DNA of 64,000 nt. Source: Lingula anatina. Taxonomy: Eukaryota > Brachiopoda > Lingulata > Lingulida > Lingulidae. Each line of letters opens with the position of its first letter. Position 1 is the stretch's first letter. Shown in pieces: positions 1 through 11,440 of this stretch. The stretch covers positions 27,556 to 91,555 of the forward strand of contig NW_019775715.1 of assembly GCF_001039355.2 (NCBI RefSeq). The letters run 5' to 3'. The notes beneath the pieces were generated by a model. It saw only the letters and a program-made list of their open reading frames with translations. It did no database searches and had not been told where the DNA came from. The position numbers were made by a program, and so were the translations under genes.

Positions 1-2199
1 GGGGGGGGGGGGTAGCCTGATTTACCTGTTGTATGCAGAGTAATGAATCAGAGCAACTTGTTTCAGCATTTATATTACATAAACAATGTTTTTCTAATGA
101 GACTTGTCTTGTGATGTAAAAAAAAGTTATATGTTAAATAATTGTGGTGTGGCACAAGTAAATGGGAAAGTAATTATTGTTTTTTTTAATCCTAGAGAAG
201 AGAGGGAGGGGTGGTATATTACGGTATTTTCTCACAGAAGCCATCACTGATTTCACTTAACTGTATAAAAGCCTTGTTACTAGAAAAACTTGTTTCAGCG
301 TATTTATTAATTTTATATAACTTTTCTCACAGACCAGCATTTGTTGGTCTAAATAATTGTATTTTTAACCAATACACATTTCTAAGGAATAGTAAAAATT
401 TCTAAAAGCAAACGGCTATTACAGTAACAATAAATAAATCATGTGTAAAAGCACTCTAAACAGCTATTTGGAATGTTTCCATAAACCATAAAATAAACAA
501 GGTATAAATTGTACCAAAATAATGATAAGGTATAACTAAAAACCAAATGAAAATATAGTACACATAATAACAGTTATGCCACAGGACTGAAGTGATATGT
601 GCACAACTTCCAACTGTCTTGGAACCAGCTTTACACTGTCAGTACCAGCCACTGATGGGTCTAGTTTTGCTATGGGAGGTCTGAATCCATAATGTGTACT
701 GGTGGCTAGATGTGTGTCTTAATTAACTATTTTGGCTCTGATTAAATCAGGTGCATCCTTGCATACACTGATTTCAAACTGGTCATCTAGCAGATGCTCA
801 TCAGTATATTGGCTAGCTTGCTTTATCTGGTAAACTTCTGGTAATTATTATAGGCTGGTGGTCTCTTGTATGGACTATTTACCAAGTCTATAGGTTTTCA
901 CTGATTTCCTTGACAAATAAAGCCATTCATAGCATTTTGGTGAAAAAAAGAAGAAAAAAAACTCTGCAAAGCTGTTATGAATAGTGCTGGTGTGGAAGAT
1001 TAGGTCATAAGTAACAAAACTAGGGTGTGTGTGATGGACCTTTTGTTTTACTTTTTATGCAAAATAGACATGAAAGAGGACATTTACACAACAATTTTCA
1101 TGCCCATTATGGGGGTTGGGTCAAGCCACCCTTATGTGTAGAGGTCTATTACAGCATGCATGGGTCTCTATATTAAGTAGGAGCCACCGCAATGTACATC
1201 TGCCATTATGAAAATTAATATAACTTTGAATATCTGAAGCACATTTTACATTTAATCTTTCTTTATCCTAAGAAATAAGAATGAAAGTAAGATATACTTG
1301 CTGTATTTGGACTCTATTTCCTATCCATATTTCTTTTTTTTTATGATAGCATGCATTACATCTAAGATCTAATATACCATACTATACTGTTTATTAGATC
1401 TTAGATTACATATATGAAAATGATTTTTCTTTTTTTTTTTTTTTTTTTTTTTTTTGTTGTAATTGAAAATATTTCACCAACTCTAACCCCTATTTTCCTT
1501 TCAAAGACCTACATTTTATTTTGGGTTGTTCTTTTTGTACAAAAGTTTCACTGTATCTGCCTAGCCATCCTATGTAAGCATGTAGCAGCTACCTCATGGC
1601 AGGAATAAACATGGCCGCCTGCTAGCATATGGACTGAAAATGTCCCTATTTAGTTTGAGTACATATCGAGCCCAACCCTCAGACAAGCTGATTTTCACAT
1701 ATATTTCACCTTATATTCATGTCTTTTCAACCGTGAATAATCAGCTTGTCTGAGGCAGGGGCTCATATAAAAAATGAACATCTTTTACCCTCAAGTCACT
1801 GTAAGATTCTTCTTTCAATCAGCACTACATGTACAAATAAGGTAAACAAAATATTGATCACAAGCAATGATTGGCCACATATTGCCTTACTTTTTTACAT
1901 GGGCACCTTCTGTACCCAATTACAAAATTTCACAGTTGTCACCTTACTATAACTAAAGATATGTAGCATTGCAATTCAGACCCCCCCTAAAACACACATT
2001 TTCATGTATATATGACAAGGTCATTTTGACATTAATTTTCTATATTTCAAATTCAATTAAAAAAAATTTTTTAAGTGGATCATAAAAGCGTAAGACCCCA
2101 ACTTTAATTTGGCATCAATTTTTTTCCATTTATTCACAATTTATTTTTCATGTACAAAAGTGGGCACTTTTACCCCCTTATTCGCACTCATCCTTTGGT
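1..2199. other. AT-rich spacer with no supported gene
   Basis: No exon with a coding pattern could be supported on either strand; open frames here are short and low complexity. It starts with a run of 12 G and holds a T tract at about 1428-1455 and a perfect inverted repeat at 1677-1755. Similarity to the second receptor unit begins at about 2200 (compare 19335 onward), so this stretch lies outside the duplicated cluster. Confidence 0.6.
1677..1755. repeat. Perfect 17-bp inverted repeat (hairpin)
   Basis: CCTCAGACAAGCTGATT at 1677-1693 is repeated as its exact reverse complement at 1739-1755, with a 45-base AT-rich loop. It could be the ends of a very small MITE or a fold-back remnant. No target-site duplication was recognised. 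Confidence 0.7.
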
Positions 2200-2730
2200 T
2201 TCACCATTTTATTACATGAGGTTTTATAAAAAATAAGCAATACAGACACTACTCTGGGATACTTTACGCATTACAGGAAGTCAACCTCTTATTTATTATT
2301 TATTTATTTATTTATTTATTTATATTTTGTAATTCTAAATTGACTCTGATTAATAATTTCACTTTATTCTCACAAAATAGTGCTCTCCTATGTAGATAAG
2401 AATAGGAGATAAACTGATAATCATAAATATTAATAAGAATTACATGAAATGCATCATTCTAACAATGAAGGTTAAGAGCAGTAATTGCAGGTGTAATTTC
2501 AAGACTCCCCTTCGATGATGTGTGGGGACTAATGCTATATCAACCATAACGTACGGTTTTTACTTTTTTTAACTTTTCAACTTTTTAACACGATTTAAAA
2601 TTTTCTTTTGACTCGGGAGTCTGGGCTCAGGAGGTCGATTTTGTTTCACGTGTTTGTGAAACTCACATTGTCTTTAACACTCTGGCTCTGCATTTTCAGC
2701 ACCGACTTTTCAATCTTGCTGGGCATTATT

Positions 2731-4401
2731 TTATAGTAATCCCACCCTTTCTTCATTCTGATGGTTGTTTCCCCTCTTCACTTTAGGCAAGCACAACCTT
2801 ATTTTTACCAGGAGTTCTTCAAGATATTTTTCCATTTCATTTCGAGCAAGTGCGTTCCTTTCTGCGGGCCACCTGAGTTTTACAGTAGGCTTACAAAACG
2901 TGCCGTCCATTAAGTCAAGGATCAATTTATTTGTTTCATCCTTTTTAAGTTTATCTCGTTTAATTTCCTGGAGGATGACTGCAACGATTTTCAACTTTCC
3001 AGCATTTACCTGGGCTTGTGCCACTGCCAAAATGTCTTTGTGTTTCGGTGTAAAATAATTCTCGGAGACGAGCATGATGAACAGTCTACTTTGCCTTACT
3101 ATTTTATCTAAGCTGTCTAAAATTGAACCTGAAGTGAGAAAAAAGAAATTATGCTTGTTTACTAAATTGTGATGTTTACTAATTAACACCGATTAAGGTG
3201 GTTGGAGGAAATGTTTACAGTGCGTTTACGATGGCAACGACATAAGTACAATGTAAAACACCAGCAAATTACCTGAAGACCACAATGAACTTTTTAGTAT
3301 AATTAAAATAATTTAATCGAAGAAAAAATATAATGTGTTAACACAGATGTAACTACATCTCTTTACCCCCAACGTTATCAGTCTGCTGTATCACTTTGTA
3401 ATCATCTTTTAGGCGTTGAACAAGCTCGTGTACGCATTCCTGTGCATCTTCCTCTGGCCTTTCGTCCTCGGTCTCACAAAAAGAAATGACCACGTCATTC
3501 ACATATGAATCTGTCGAAATAAATAAGGAAAACAATAGTGACAAATGCTCATCATTTTCCATTTGTCTAATTTTGAATTTTTTTTTTAAATAAAACTAAT
3601 TTTCTAAATATATATATATATATATATATATATTTTAGAAAAGGGTCCTTCTCCAAGTAAAAGTGAAATAAGTATTTCGATTCTTTACTATTCCAATATT
3701 AACTTAAATAAATGCGTGAATAGTCTTAGTAATACATGTAGTATACGCGAACATCAAATATCACTATTGCAGTTTTTTTTTGGGTAAAGAGGCAAACTGC
3801 TGTAAAATAACATAACAAACAACATTGCCTTTTGCTTCTGCAGCTTCCGTGAAATGGTTCCACTTCAGAACATAGAGGTTGTTAGGGCGCTTCAGACACA
3901 ACACTCGAAGACCGGTTGCAGTCAGAATAACCAGTGTCAAGGTTATAACAGGTGCTATGATGACCCATGGGAGGTACAACTTGACAATAGCTGCAATGGT
4001 AGATGACATTAAACGAATGATACATGATGACAAACGTAACATAATGTGCTTTATCCAATGACTGAAAAAAAATAATACAGCTGATTCATCAATTATAATA
4101 CGAATAGATTGTTATAACATATAATTCCACATTTTAAAATTATAGTCTAACAGTTATGAAATGCATCAGTGTTAAATTCAGTCCGATAATGAAGGTACGT
4201 ACTCATGCATAAAACAGCTAGTAGTCGACATCTGAACATTGGAACCATGCGACATTGAATCTGTTTTGCCGAACACTTATAATATATTTGCTCGAACAAT
4301 TGCATTTGCATTCAGCGTTTTGGCAATTAGAATACATAAGTAGATCACTTTGTTTATTTCTCTTATCAGTGAATTGCAGGTGATCTTCTCTATCTCTCTG
4401 A

Positions 4402-4438
<37 letters not shown>

Positions 4439-5809
4439 CGCGTGTGTGTGTGTGTGTGTGTGTGTTCGCGTGTCACCACCTACCAGTCGGCAACGGGTTA
4501 ACATTCTTCACTTCAGCATTACACCGGTCTTCATCACTACAGTAGCATTCAACACCTTCAAAATCTTCAAATTTTCCCGTTCTGAAGTAACTAAAAAACC
4601 TCTCGAATCCTATCATTCTCAAATCCGTAGAGCCTTTACGCGCGTGATCCCCAGTCATGTAACGACATCCGTCCCCCTCGGGACGCTTTGCGGCACAGAA
4701 CCGTAAGCTATAGGCTACCGTATGGCTCTGTAATTATTCAAATGATACATTTAACATTTTTATTATAGTTATTTTTGTTGTTGTCGTTGTTGTTGTTATT
4801 TTGAGGTCTAAATTCTAAATTTGTTCAGTAGACTTAACCAGAACAATGCAACATGAATGAATAACAATAAAAAAAACAGTAAAAGAAATATAGTTTATAG
4901 CTACATGACATTTTAAAGGTATATGTACACTGTATATGCTTAACCTGCAAAAGAGACAAAATGTCAAGACCCCCCCCCCCCTAACCCTACCCCACCAACC
5001 TACTTGGTTACAGTTTGTTCATAATCATTTGCAATTCTAGTATTTCGTGTTACCGTTCACATAATAACCATCAGTCTATGCAGATCGATCTAGTTCTGCG
5101 TGTACTCTTGCTTAGAGCAATCGGCTAAACTAATGACAAACCTCCTGTTACTAGAGTGTAATCATCGGTTTTGTATAATTTACCCAACGCCATTAGGAGG
5201 CTTATGCCATTCAGTGCAGCTGATTGCGCTCAGCAAGAGTCTCCGCAGAGTTGAATCGAACTAGTTAGACCGACGGTGGCTATAGGGTTGGGGCCTATCT
5301 CACCTCCTGTTTATTTATATGTCGAAAAGAAAATCCCATCTGCACACAGCCTTCACTGCACTCGGCGGTCGTGTTCACGGTCGTGTGGCTGCCATTACAG
5401 CGCACGTCCCCTAGTGGGCCCAACACACTAACGCCATCTATCTCAAGGTATTTGCAGTCGATGCACAGAATGCCGAGAACTGAAATTAAACGTTGTGTTG
5501 ATATCTAATCCCCAAAGAGTTTGTGGTCTTTATTTTCTTATAATTCTTTTTTTTTTCTTCTATCTGCCTGTCTGCCTGTCTGCCTTATCATAAGCAACAA
5601 CAAAAATAGCAATTAATCCACTCATTTTCAAAACCAAAAAACAATATGATAATAAAAAATAAATTAAAAAAAGGAAAAAAGGACAATAAAGAATCAAATG
5701 TGTTTGTTCAGTCTATCTGTCCTCTTTATGGGACAAAAATATTATATAGGACTTCTTTGTTTTTAAAGAATTGCAATATGTGCAAAAGACCAGGACAATC
5801 ACCAGGATA

Positions 5810-5848
<39 letters not shown>

Positions 5849-6200
5849 TGTGCGTGTGCATTGTATGCCCCATTTCCAAACCTCACAGCATAAATTTAGC
5901 TTCTGGCCCGTATTTTTTGGTAGCTTAGAATCTAACATTTTATTTGTGTTTCACTCCTTCGTTTACTACTTACTAAAAGACAAAAATAATGGACTTTTAA
6001 ATATCGATAAATTTTTGTTCCAGATAGACTGAATTTTTTGTACATATAAAGGTATCTTTGCTAAAATTTCACATGTTGAAGACACGGATCAGATGTTTAC
6101 TAAACGTGACCGTTTTGTTTGTGACCACGTTAGAGATTACCTTACCTCTGCGGTTGAATGTGACGAGAAGAAACACTGCAACCGTACACAGCTGACACAT
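2731..6200 (-). CDS. Receptor A2: Ly6/uPAR-like ectodomain, membrane helix, TIR domain
   Basis: Six-exon model, read downward: 6200-6146, 5479-5304, 4727-4484, 3990-3829, 3510-3367, 3128-2731. It totals 1179 nt and closes in frame (392 aa). Exon 1 gives a signal peptide (MCQLCTVAVFLLVTF). Exons 2-3 give the cysteine-rich LU-like ectodomain, opening with CIDC and closing with CYCSDEDRCN. Exon 4 gives the membrane helix (residues about 165-186). Exons 5-6 give the TIR domain, with box 1 reduced to DVVISF and a strong second half (LFIMLVSENYF). Most junctions are GT-AG. The exon 4 donor is not: the only site that keeps frame is a GC donor (AAAAG/GCAATG), which makes exon 4 exactly 162 nt as in A1 and B1. 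The two small linker exons of A1 and B1 are absent. It probably acts as a cell-surface sensor signalling through TIR contacts; the ligand is unknown. Confidence 0.82.
3608..3634. repeat. (AT)n microsatellite
   Basis: Pure AT dinucleotide run in the intron between the membrane exon and the first TIR exon of receptor A2. Confidence 0.9.
4401..4466. repeat. (CT)n(GT)n compound microsatellite beside exon 3 of A2
   Basis: CT repeats run into GT repeats, ending about 17 bases from the exon 3 donor (minus strand GT at 4483-4482). On the transcript the intron therefore begins with a CA/GA tract. The same tract lies at the same place in B2 (about 22738-22816), so it predates the unit duplication. Confidence 0.9.
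4765..4855. repeat. Trinucleotide-rich SINE-tail-like repeat
   Basis: A degenerate GTT/ATT run is followed by a motif resembling TTTTGAGGTCTAAATTC and then a CAGTAGACTTAA-like block. The same block follows trinucleotide repeats at about 23105-23210, 19677-19755 and 46275-46390, which points to one dispersed family whose 3' end is a trinucleotide tail. Here it sits in intron 2 of A2, and it is shared with B2. Confidence 0.5.
5812..5856. repeat. (GT)n microsatellite
   Basis: GT dinucleotide run in intron 1 of receptor A2. A corresponding longer, interrupted run lies at 24217-24292 in intron 1 of B2. Confidence 0.9.
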
Positions 6201-6787
6201 GCTGGATATTTTGAAAGACCTAAAACTCATTTAGCCGCAGACCGACTTACCTGAGACTCATTTTTAAAATGGAATCAATGCGCCTATAAGACCCGCTATT
6301 GAATAAGACATTGCTTTACTGGGTAAATAAACTTAAGGGTAAGGGTCTTTCAAACACTACCCCATGTGCGGTAATTGTGTTTTTTTAGCGAAATGAAAAG
6401 AACCAGTGTGTCTCCTTTGTTGCTTTTAAGCTACTATTTATGGTTGACCAGGTGTATTTATTTTAGCTACATGCTAATATATAACTTTCCAGCTGGGTTG
6501 TTTATCATGCTAATGCTTAAGACGCTGGTTATGTACAATGATTTGATTTGTCAAACAATGTTCACACTTAAAAGTAGGGAAATATACACAAAGCTCCACT
6601 CAATGTATCATGTTACGTTTATTCATTCGAACACGCACAAATAAAAGGTTCACTTCAAACGTTAGTGCTATATGTTAATGGCAGGGATAAAGGAAATACA
6701 TTTTATTCAAAGTTTTATGCAACCTCTTTTTTTAAGTTTCACATACAGCCTTTTTAATGCAAACATAAACAAAGATATGTTAACATC

Positions 6788-6995
6788 TCTCGCCACCATT
6801 ATACTCTCACCACCAACCGAATAATCTCAACATCTAATTCAATTTGTATCAAAGAGTTGTCAATATCTCTCGTACACGCTGCCTTTAATCTCAACATCTA
6901 ATTTAATTTGTATCAAAGAAGTATCAATATCTCTCGTACACATTGCCATCATTCTCAACGTCTAATTCAATTTGTATCAAAGAAGTATCAGTATC
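6788..6995. repeat. About 64-bp tandem repeat copied from the 3' end of receptor A1
   Basis: Units containing TCTCAACATCTAATTCAA followed by TTTGTATCAAAGAAGTATC and ATCTCTCGTACAC recur at a spacing of about 63-65 bases. On the minus strand the unit corresponds to the last codons and stop region of receptor A1 (compare 9017-9082). The array continues on the far side of the LINE fragment at 8979-9082, so the retrotransposon landed inside it. Confidence 0.75.
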
Positions 6996-8978
6996 TCAAG
7001 GTAAAAAAAAAAAAAAACAGTTGTATACATGCTTTGTGGATTTAAGTAAGGCCTTCGGCTGTGTCTGGAGGAAAGGCCTGCTTTTCAAACTGCTTAATCT
7101 AGATGTAGGCGGAAAATTCTACAATAACGTAAGATCAATATATAATACCGCATGTGTCAAAACCACCCATGGACTGACAAATTTTTTCCGCACATTTAGA
7201 GGAGTTAAGCAAGAAGATACACTGAGCCCCTTCCTTTTAAATATATACATAGATGACATACTTAGACTTATAGATGAATCACAAAGCCAAGCCCCATCAC
7301 TTGATGGGAAACCTGTTACTGGTCTTTTTATGCTGATGATTTAGTTTTGTTTTCGGCAAGTGCCTCAGGTCTTCAGTTTTGTTTAAAGTGCTTGGAAGAA
7401 TACTGTGCCAGATGGAGGCTATCTGTTAACTTAAAAAAGACAAAGGTTGTTATTTTTAATAGTTAAGGAAAAATGCATGGTCACACCAGTGGCAACAGAG
7501 AAAATTTTTATTTTCATAACCAGTTGGTACCAGTAGCAGCAAGCTACCTATACCTAGGTCTCCTTTTCACAAGATCGGGCTCACTAGTCCCAGCACAACA
7601 AAATTTACACGATAGAGCACAAAAGGCCTTTTTCAGTCTCAAACGCAATGTTCCTCTAGCTAGTACCATTCCCACCTCATTCAAAGAAAAGCTTTATGAC
7701 ACACTGATTTTCCCAGTTGCAGCATATGGAGCAGAAACATGGGGTTTCACTCCATTTAATGATAAATCACCCATAGAAAAATACATATCCAATTTTGCAA
7801 CCAGCTCTTAGGGGTGCATTCCAAGCCCTGTAATTATATATATATATGCTGTCCGGGGAGAACTTGGGCGCCTACCAAGCTACACAAAGATCCAAATACA
7901 AGTAATTAAATACTGGGTCAAAATTTTACACTTAGACGATGATGTTTTACTAAAACGAGCATACATAGATGAACTAAAACACTTTGATCTTCTGTCAAAC
8001 ACTAACCTTCAAACCCCAAGGCACAGTATGTCATGGAGTGAAGGAGTAAAGAAAATTCTTGTAGAAAATGGGTTTGGAGATGTATGGCTTAAACAGAAAG
8101 TAGACAAAAACTTCATGAAAATTTTTAGTGTTAGAGTTAGAGACAGTAGTGTACAACATTGGCATAGCAGGATATCACAAGAAAATCTCAAGTTGAGAAC
8201 GTATACAACTTTCAAGCTCCATTTTGAGAAAGAAAAATATCTTGATATAATTCAAGATAAAGAAAAATGTAAAACCCTCAACAAATTTAGAATCAGCAGC
8301 CACAAATTGCACATTGAAACAGGTCGCCATGTCAAGGGTAAACCAACACCAGCTGAAGAAAGAAAATGCCAAATCTGCCACTCTGGAATTATAGAGGATG
8401 AAGAGCACTTTTTTATCACCTACCCTCTGTATACAGAATGTAGAAAAGAACTCTTCCAAACAGTACAAAGCGCCCATACATGCTTTACACATTTAAACAA
8501 CAAAGATAAATTCTCCTTCATAATGAACAACCCAAATGAGCCAGTGATAATATATTTGGCCAAATTCCTTAACCTCGCTTTTGACAAAAGAAACTGTGCT
8601 ATATCTTCCACTTTGTGATGTATAATTAATTACCATAAATATGTAGGTTTGTCTCACATAGCAGAAAACAGGCTCGTGCATAATTTTAATTATTAAAATA
8701 TTAAAATATCTAAATCTTAGTCATGTGTACAATACTTGTAGTGTGATGCTAGCGTATGATCAGTGCTATGAGCAGTTGACTCGGCATTAAGACCGCACCT
8801 AGCTTATGATTATTAAATACTGAATGTATTATAATGGTACATTTCAACATATGTTACTTTGGTGATATTCAACTATGTATTTTATTATTATTATCGTCAT
8901 CATTATTATTGTTACTACTACTTTATCTCTGTACATTTTCACCAGCTCAGTCTGGTGCAGAAAGTATGAATAAAGCAT
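6996..8978 (+). mobile_element. 5'-truncated, frame-broken non-LTR retrotransposon
   Basis: The plus strand encodes reverse-transcriptase motifs in successive frames. An A-motif-like FVDLSKAFGCV lies near 7042, GVKQEDTLSPF near 7204, and YADDLVLFSA near 7330 in a shifted frame. Further pieces run at 7473-7811 and 8028-8618. The last has a zinc-knuckle-like CQICHSG...EDEEHFF pattern typical of the C-terminal end of non-LTR element proteins. There is no N-terminal endonuclease, so it is 5' truncated. At least one frameshift (near 7330) and stops between the pieces make it inactive. It lies between A1 and A2 and is absent from the matching spacer of unit B. Confidence 0.85.
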
Positions 8979-9082
8979 AAGTATCTGTCGTGCACGTTGC
9001 CATCATTCACAACGTCTAATTCAAGTTGTATCAATGAAGTATCAGTATCTCTTGTGCACGTTGCCATCATTCTCAACATCTA
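8979..9082. repeat. Right part of the A1 3'-end tandem repeat
   Basis: Two more units of the repeat at 6788-6995 (AGTATCT...GTGCACGTTGCCATCATTC...TCTAATTCAA). The proximal one overlaps the end of A1. It adds the C-terminal tail ENDGNVHKRY before the stop at 9042, while paralogue B1 stops directly after ELDV. Confidence 0.7.
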
Positions 9083-10801
9083 ATTCAATTCGTTCTTGGT
9101 CCAGACCCTCTCCATCAGCTTTGTTTTTAAGCTTTGGCATGTAGTCTACGATGTCGTCAAAAAACTTGTCCATTGCGTCTTCATTTGGTTTCTTCAAACG
9201 TGGCTGTTCCAAAAGTTTTCTTACAGATGTATAGTCTGTGCCGTCATTCCTTTGCAAAAGGTAGTGATCGAAATCGAAATTTTCCATGATTATTGGAATT
9301 ATTCTCAATTTGTTGTCCTTTAACCGATTCCTTACTCTGCCACATAGGTCATTCACGCCATCCATATCAAGGTACTGTGAGGAGACGATCATGATGAACC
9401 GACTGCTGGCATTAATTCCAATGTTTTCTGGTCCTGAAAACGCAAAATATAGCTTAAACCCGTGAACAATAGGCACTGATTCATGCAGTAACGATAACAA
9501 TATTTAACTATGTAAATTTTTAACTCACATATACAGTGTATATTGTAAGTGGTCGATGTACTTAACTCTGTGTTTCAAACTCTCTAATTCAATCGCAATA
9601 AATAATAACTATTACAAGACAGTCTATGTTTGGATTCGAATTTCATGACTGCATAGAAAAATTGTCAACTTATCTAATTGAGCATTTGTATCTGAGCTTA
9701 TACTATATGAAGTATTTTGATTATGAACTGTCACATACGTTTTACAACTTTTCCAGTCCTTTCGTCAGGTTTATATATTTTATAACCGCGCCGTTCCAAC
9801 TCTGGTATAAGGTGTCCTTTCACAAACGCTTTGTCCTCTTTTGCGGACTCATTGTACGAAATAAAGGCATGATAGTAGAATTCTGGAAAAAAGAGGAGTT
9901 TGACACCAGAGCCACAGAGTTGTTAATATATACACTCTAGAATTAAGATAAAATCTATAACTTTAAAGATAATGACAGGCTATTAACAGGAAGGATACTA
10001 ACCATTTCCTTACAATGAACAGACTCAAAGATTAAGACGAACTTTATACAACAAACAGCATTAAGAGTAATTCACATGAAAATAGTAGATTAGTCCATTT
10101 CTTCATTGAGAAATGTTGCGGGTTGCACATATATAACCACAATGTTTTACATATTGTATGCTTGAGGCTGTCACAACAAATTGCTGTTATAGCTGTCAAT
10201 CCTTACCTTTTATTTCTAAGGTTGCTCCGAGCTCATCTGAAAGAGTTGAGGCAACAAGCATAAATGCGTGCATGTGCATGATTTAGAATTGTAAACATGG
10301 GCCTTAAACGACATTTTTTTAAAGAAAATCCGTTATAGGTACGAAATATTTGACTATGGCGGGTGTGTCAGTTAGAGTTTCAGTCTGACATTAATTTAAG
10401 CTGTTTTGTTGAAATACAGAAAAATAAAGAAATAATCTGAAAACATCTCTTGATTAATTTTCATTCAGTTTTAACTTCAATATCTGGACTTAACGATTTC
10501 GAATGGTAAAATTAAATAGAAGAAAATAATAAAGAACGTCTATTTTTCTCTTATGCCTTATTAACCCAGAGCGTTGGAACAACATTTGTTACAATACAAA
10601 ATGCAAGTCACGGTGGTCTTAGGGTTTACTGATAATGGAAGCTATATCTTACCTTCGGGGTCTCCTTCATTCAAAACGTCTGGAACAAATTACACAATAA
10701 TAAGAATACAGAAAAGCCATATTACTTCAAAATATAAACAGCTTTACAAGTTTTTAAAATAAATACACAGGTAGAGAATATTAAGCAATAATACTCAAAC
10801 G

Positions 10802-10884
<83 letters not shown>

Positions 10885-11397
10885 ATTTCTTACGTTGAAA
10901 TCAAAGAGAAGGTTGAGAGAAGGCGAGAGAAAATTGTAACAAACTTACTGTCACCATCAATATGTCTCGACCATGCGTTCAAATCTGCTCTTAGAATTTT
11001 GCCTTTCCGTAGTGCCCAGAAGAAAACTATTGCTGCTGAAACTATGATTACGATTCCCACAATAACACAAGGAATGATGATATTCCACGGAGGTCGCTCC
11101 CTGGGGATGGCTGCAATTAATGTAAAATAAATATAAACTAAGTTTTAAAACTGAATTCATAGGCATACACACATGATTACAATCCGTATCATTGTGATAT
11201 GTGTTATTATGTAGAATATTTTGTTGAACCTAATATTTTTCAAAGGAAAACATTTGTCACTGCAACAACATACTTACAGGTGCCAACAATATTCTGTTAC
11301 TTATTAATTGTATAACATTTCACTAGCTGATACCCGTCACATCAATCATTGCACCTTGATTAGAGATTAGCCTTCAGGTGCAAAAATAATCATCAAC

Positions 11398-11440
<43 letters not shown>

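Noticed and set aside
2765-3058. Plus-strand open frames antisense to TIR exons (also 20469-20792 and 25310-25669)
   Set aside because: They mirror conserved TIR coding sequence on the other strand and have no domain of their own.
6943-8618. A host gene encoding a reverse transcriptase-like protein
   Set aside because: Motifs are spread over shifted frames with stops and no N-terminal part: a decayed LINE.
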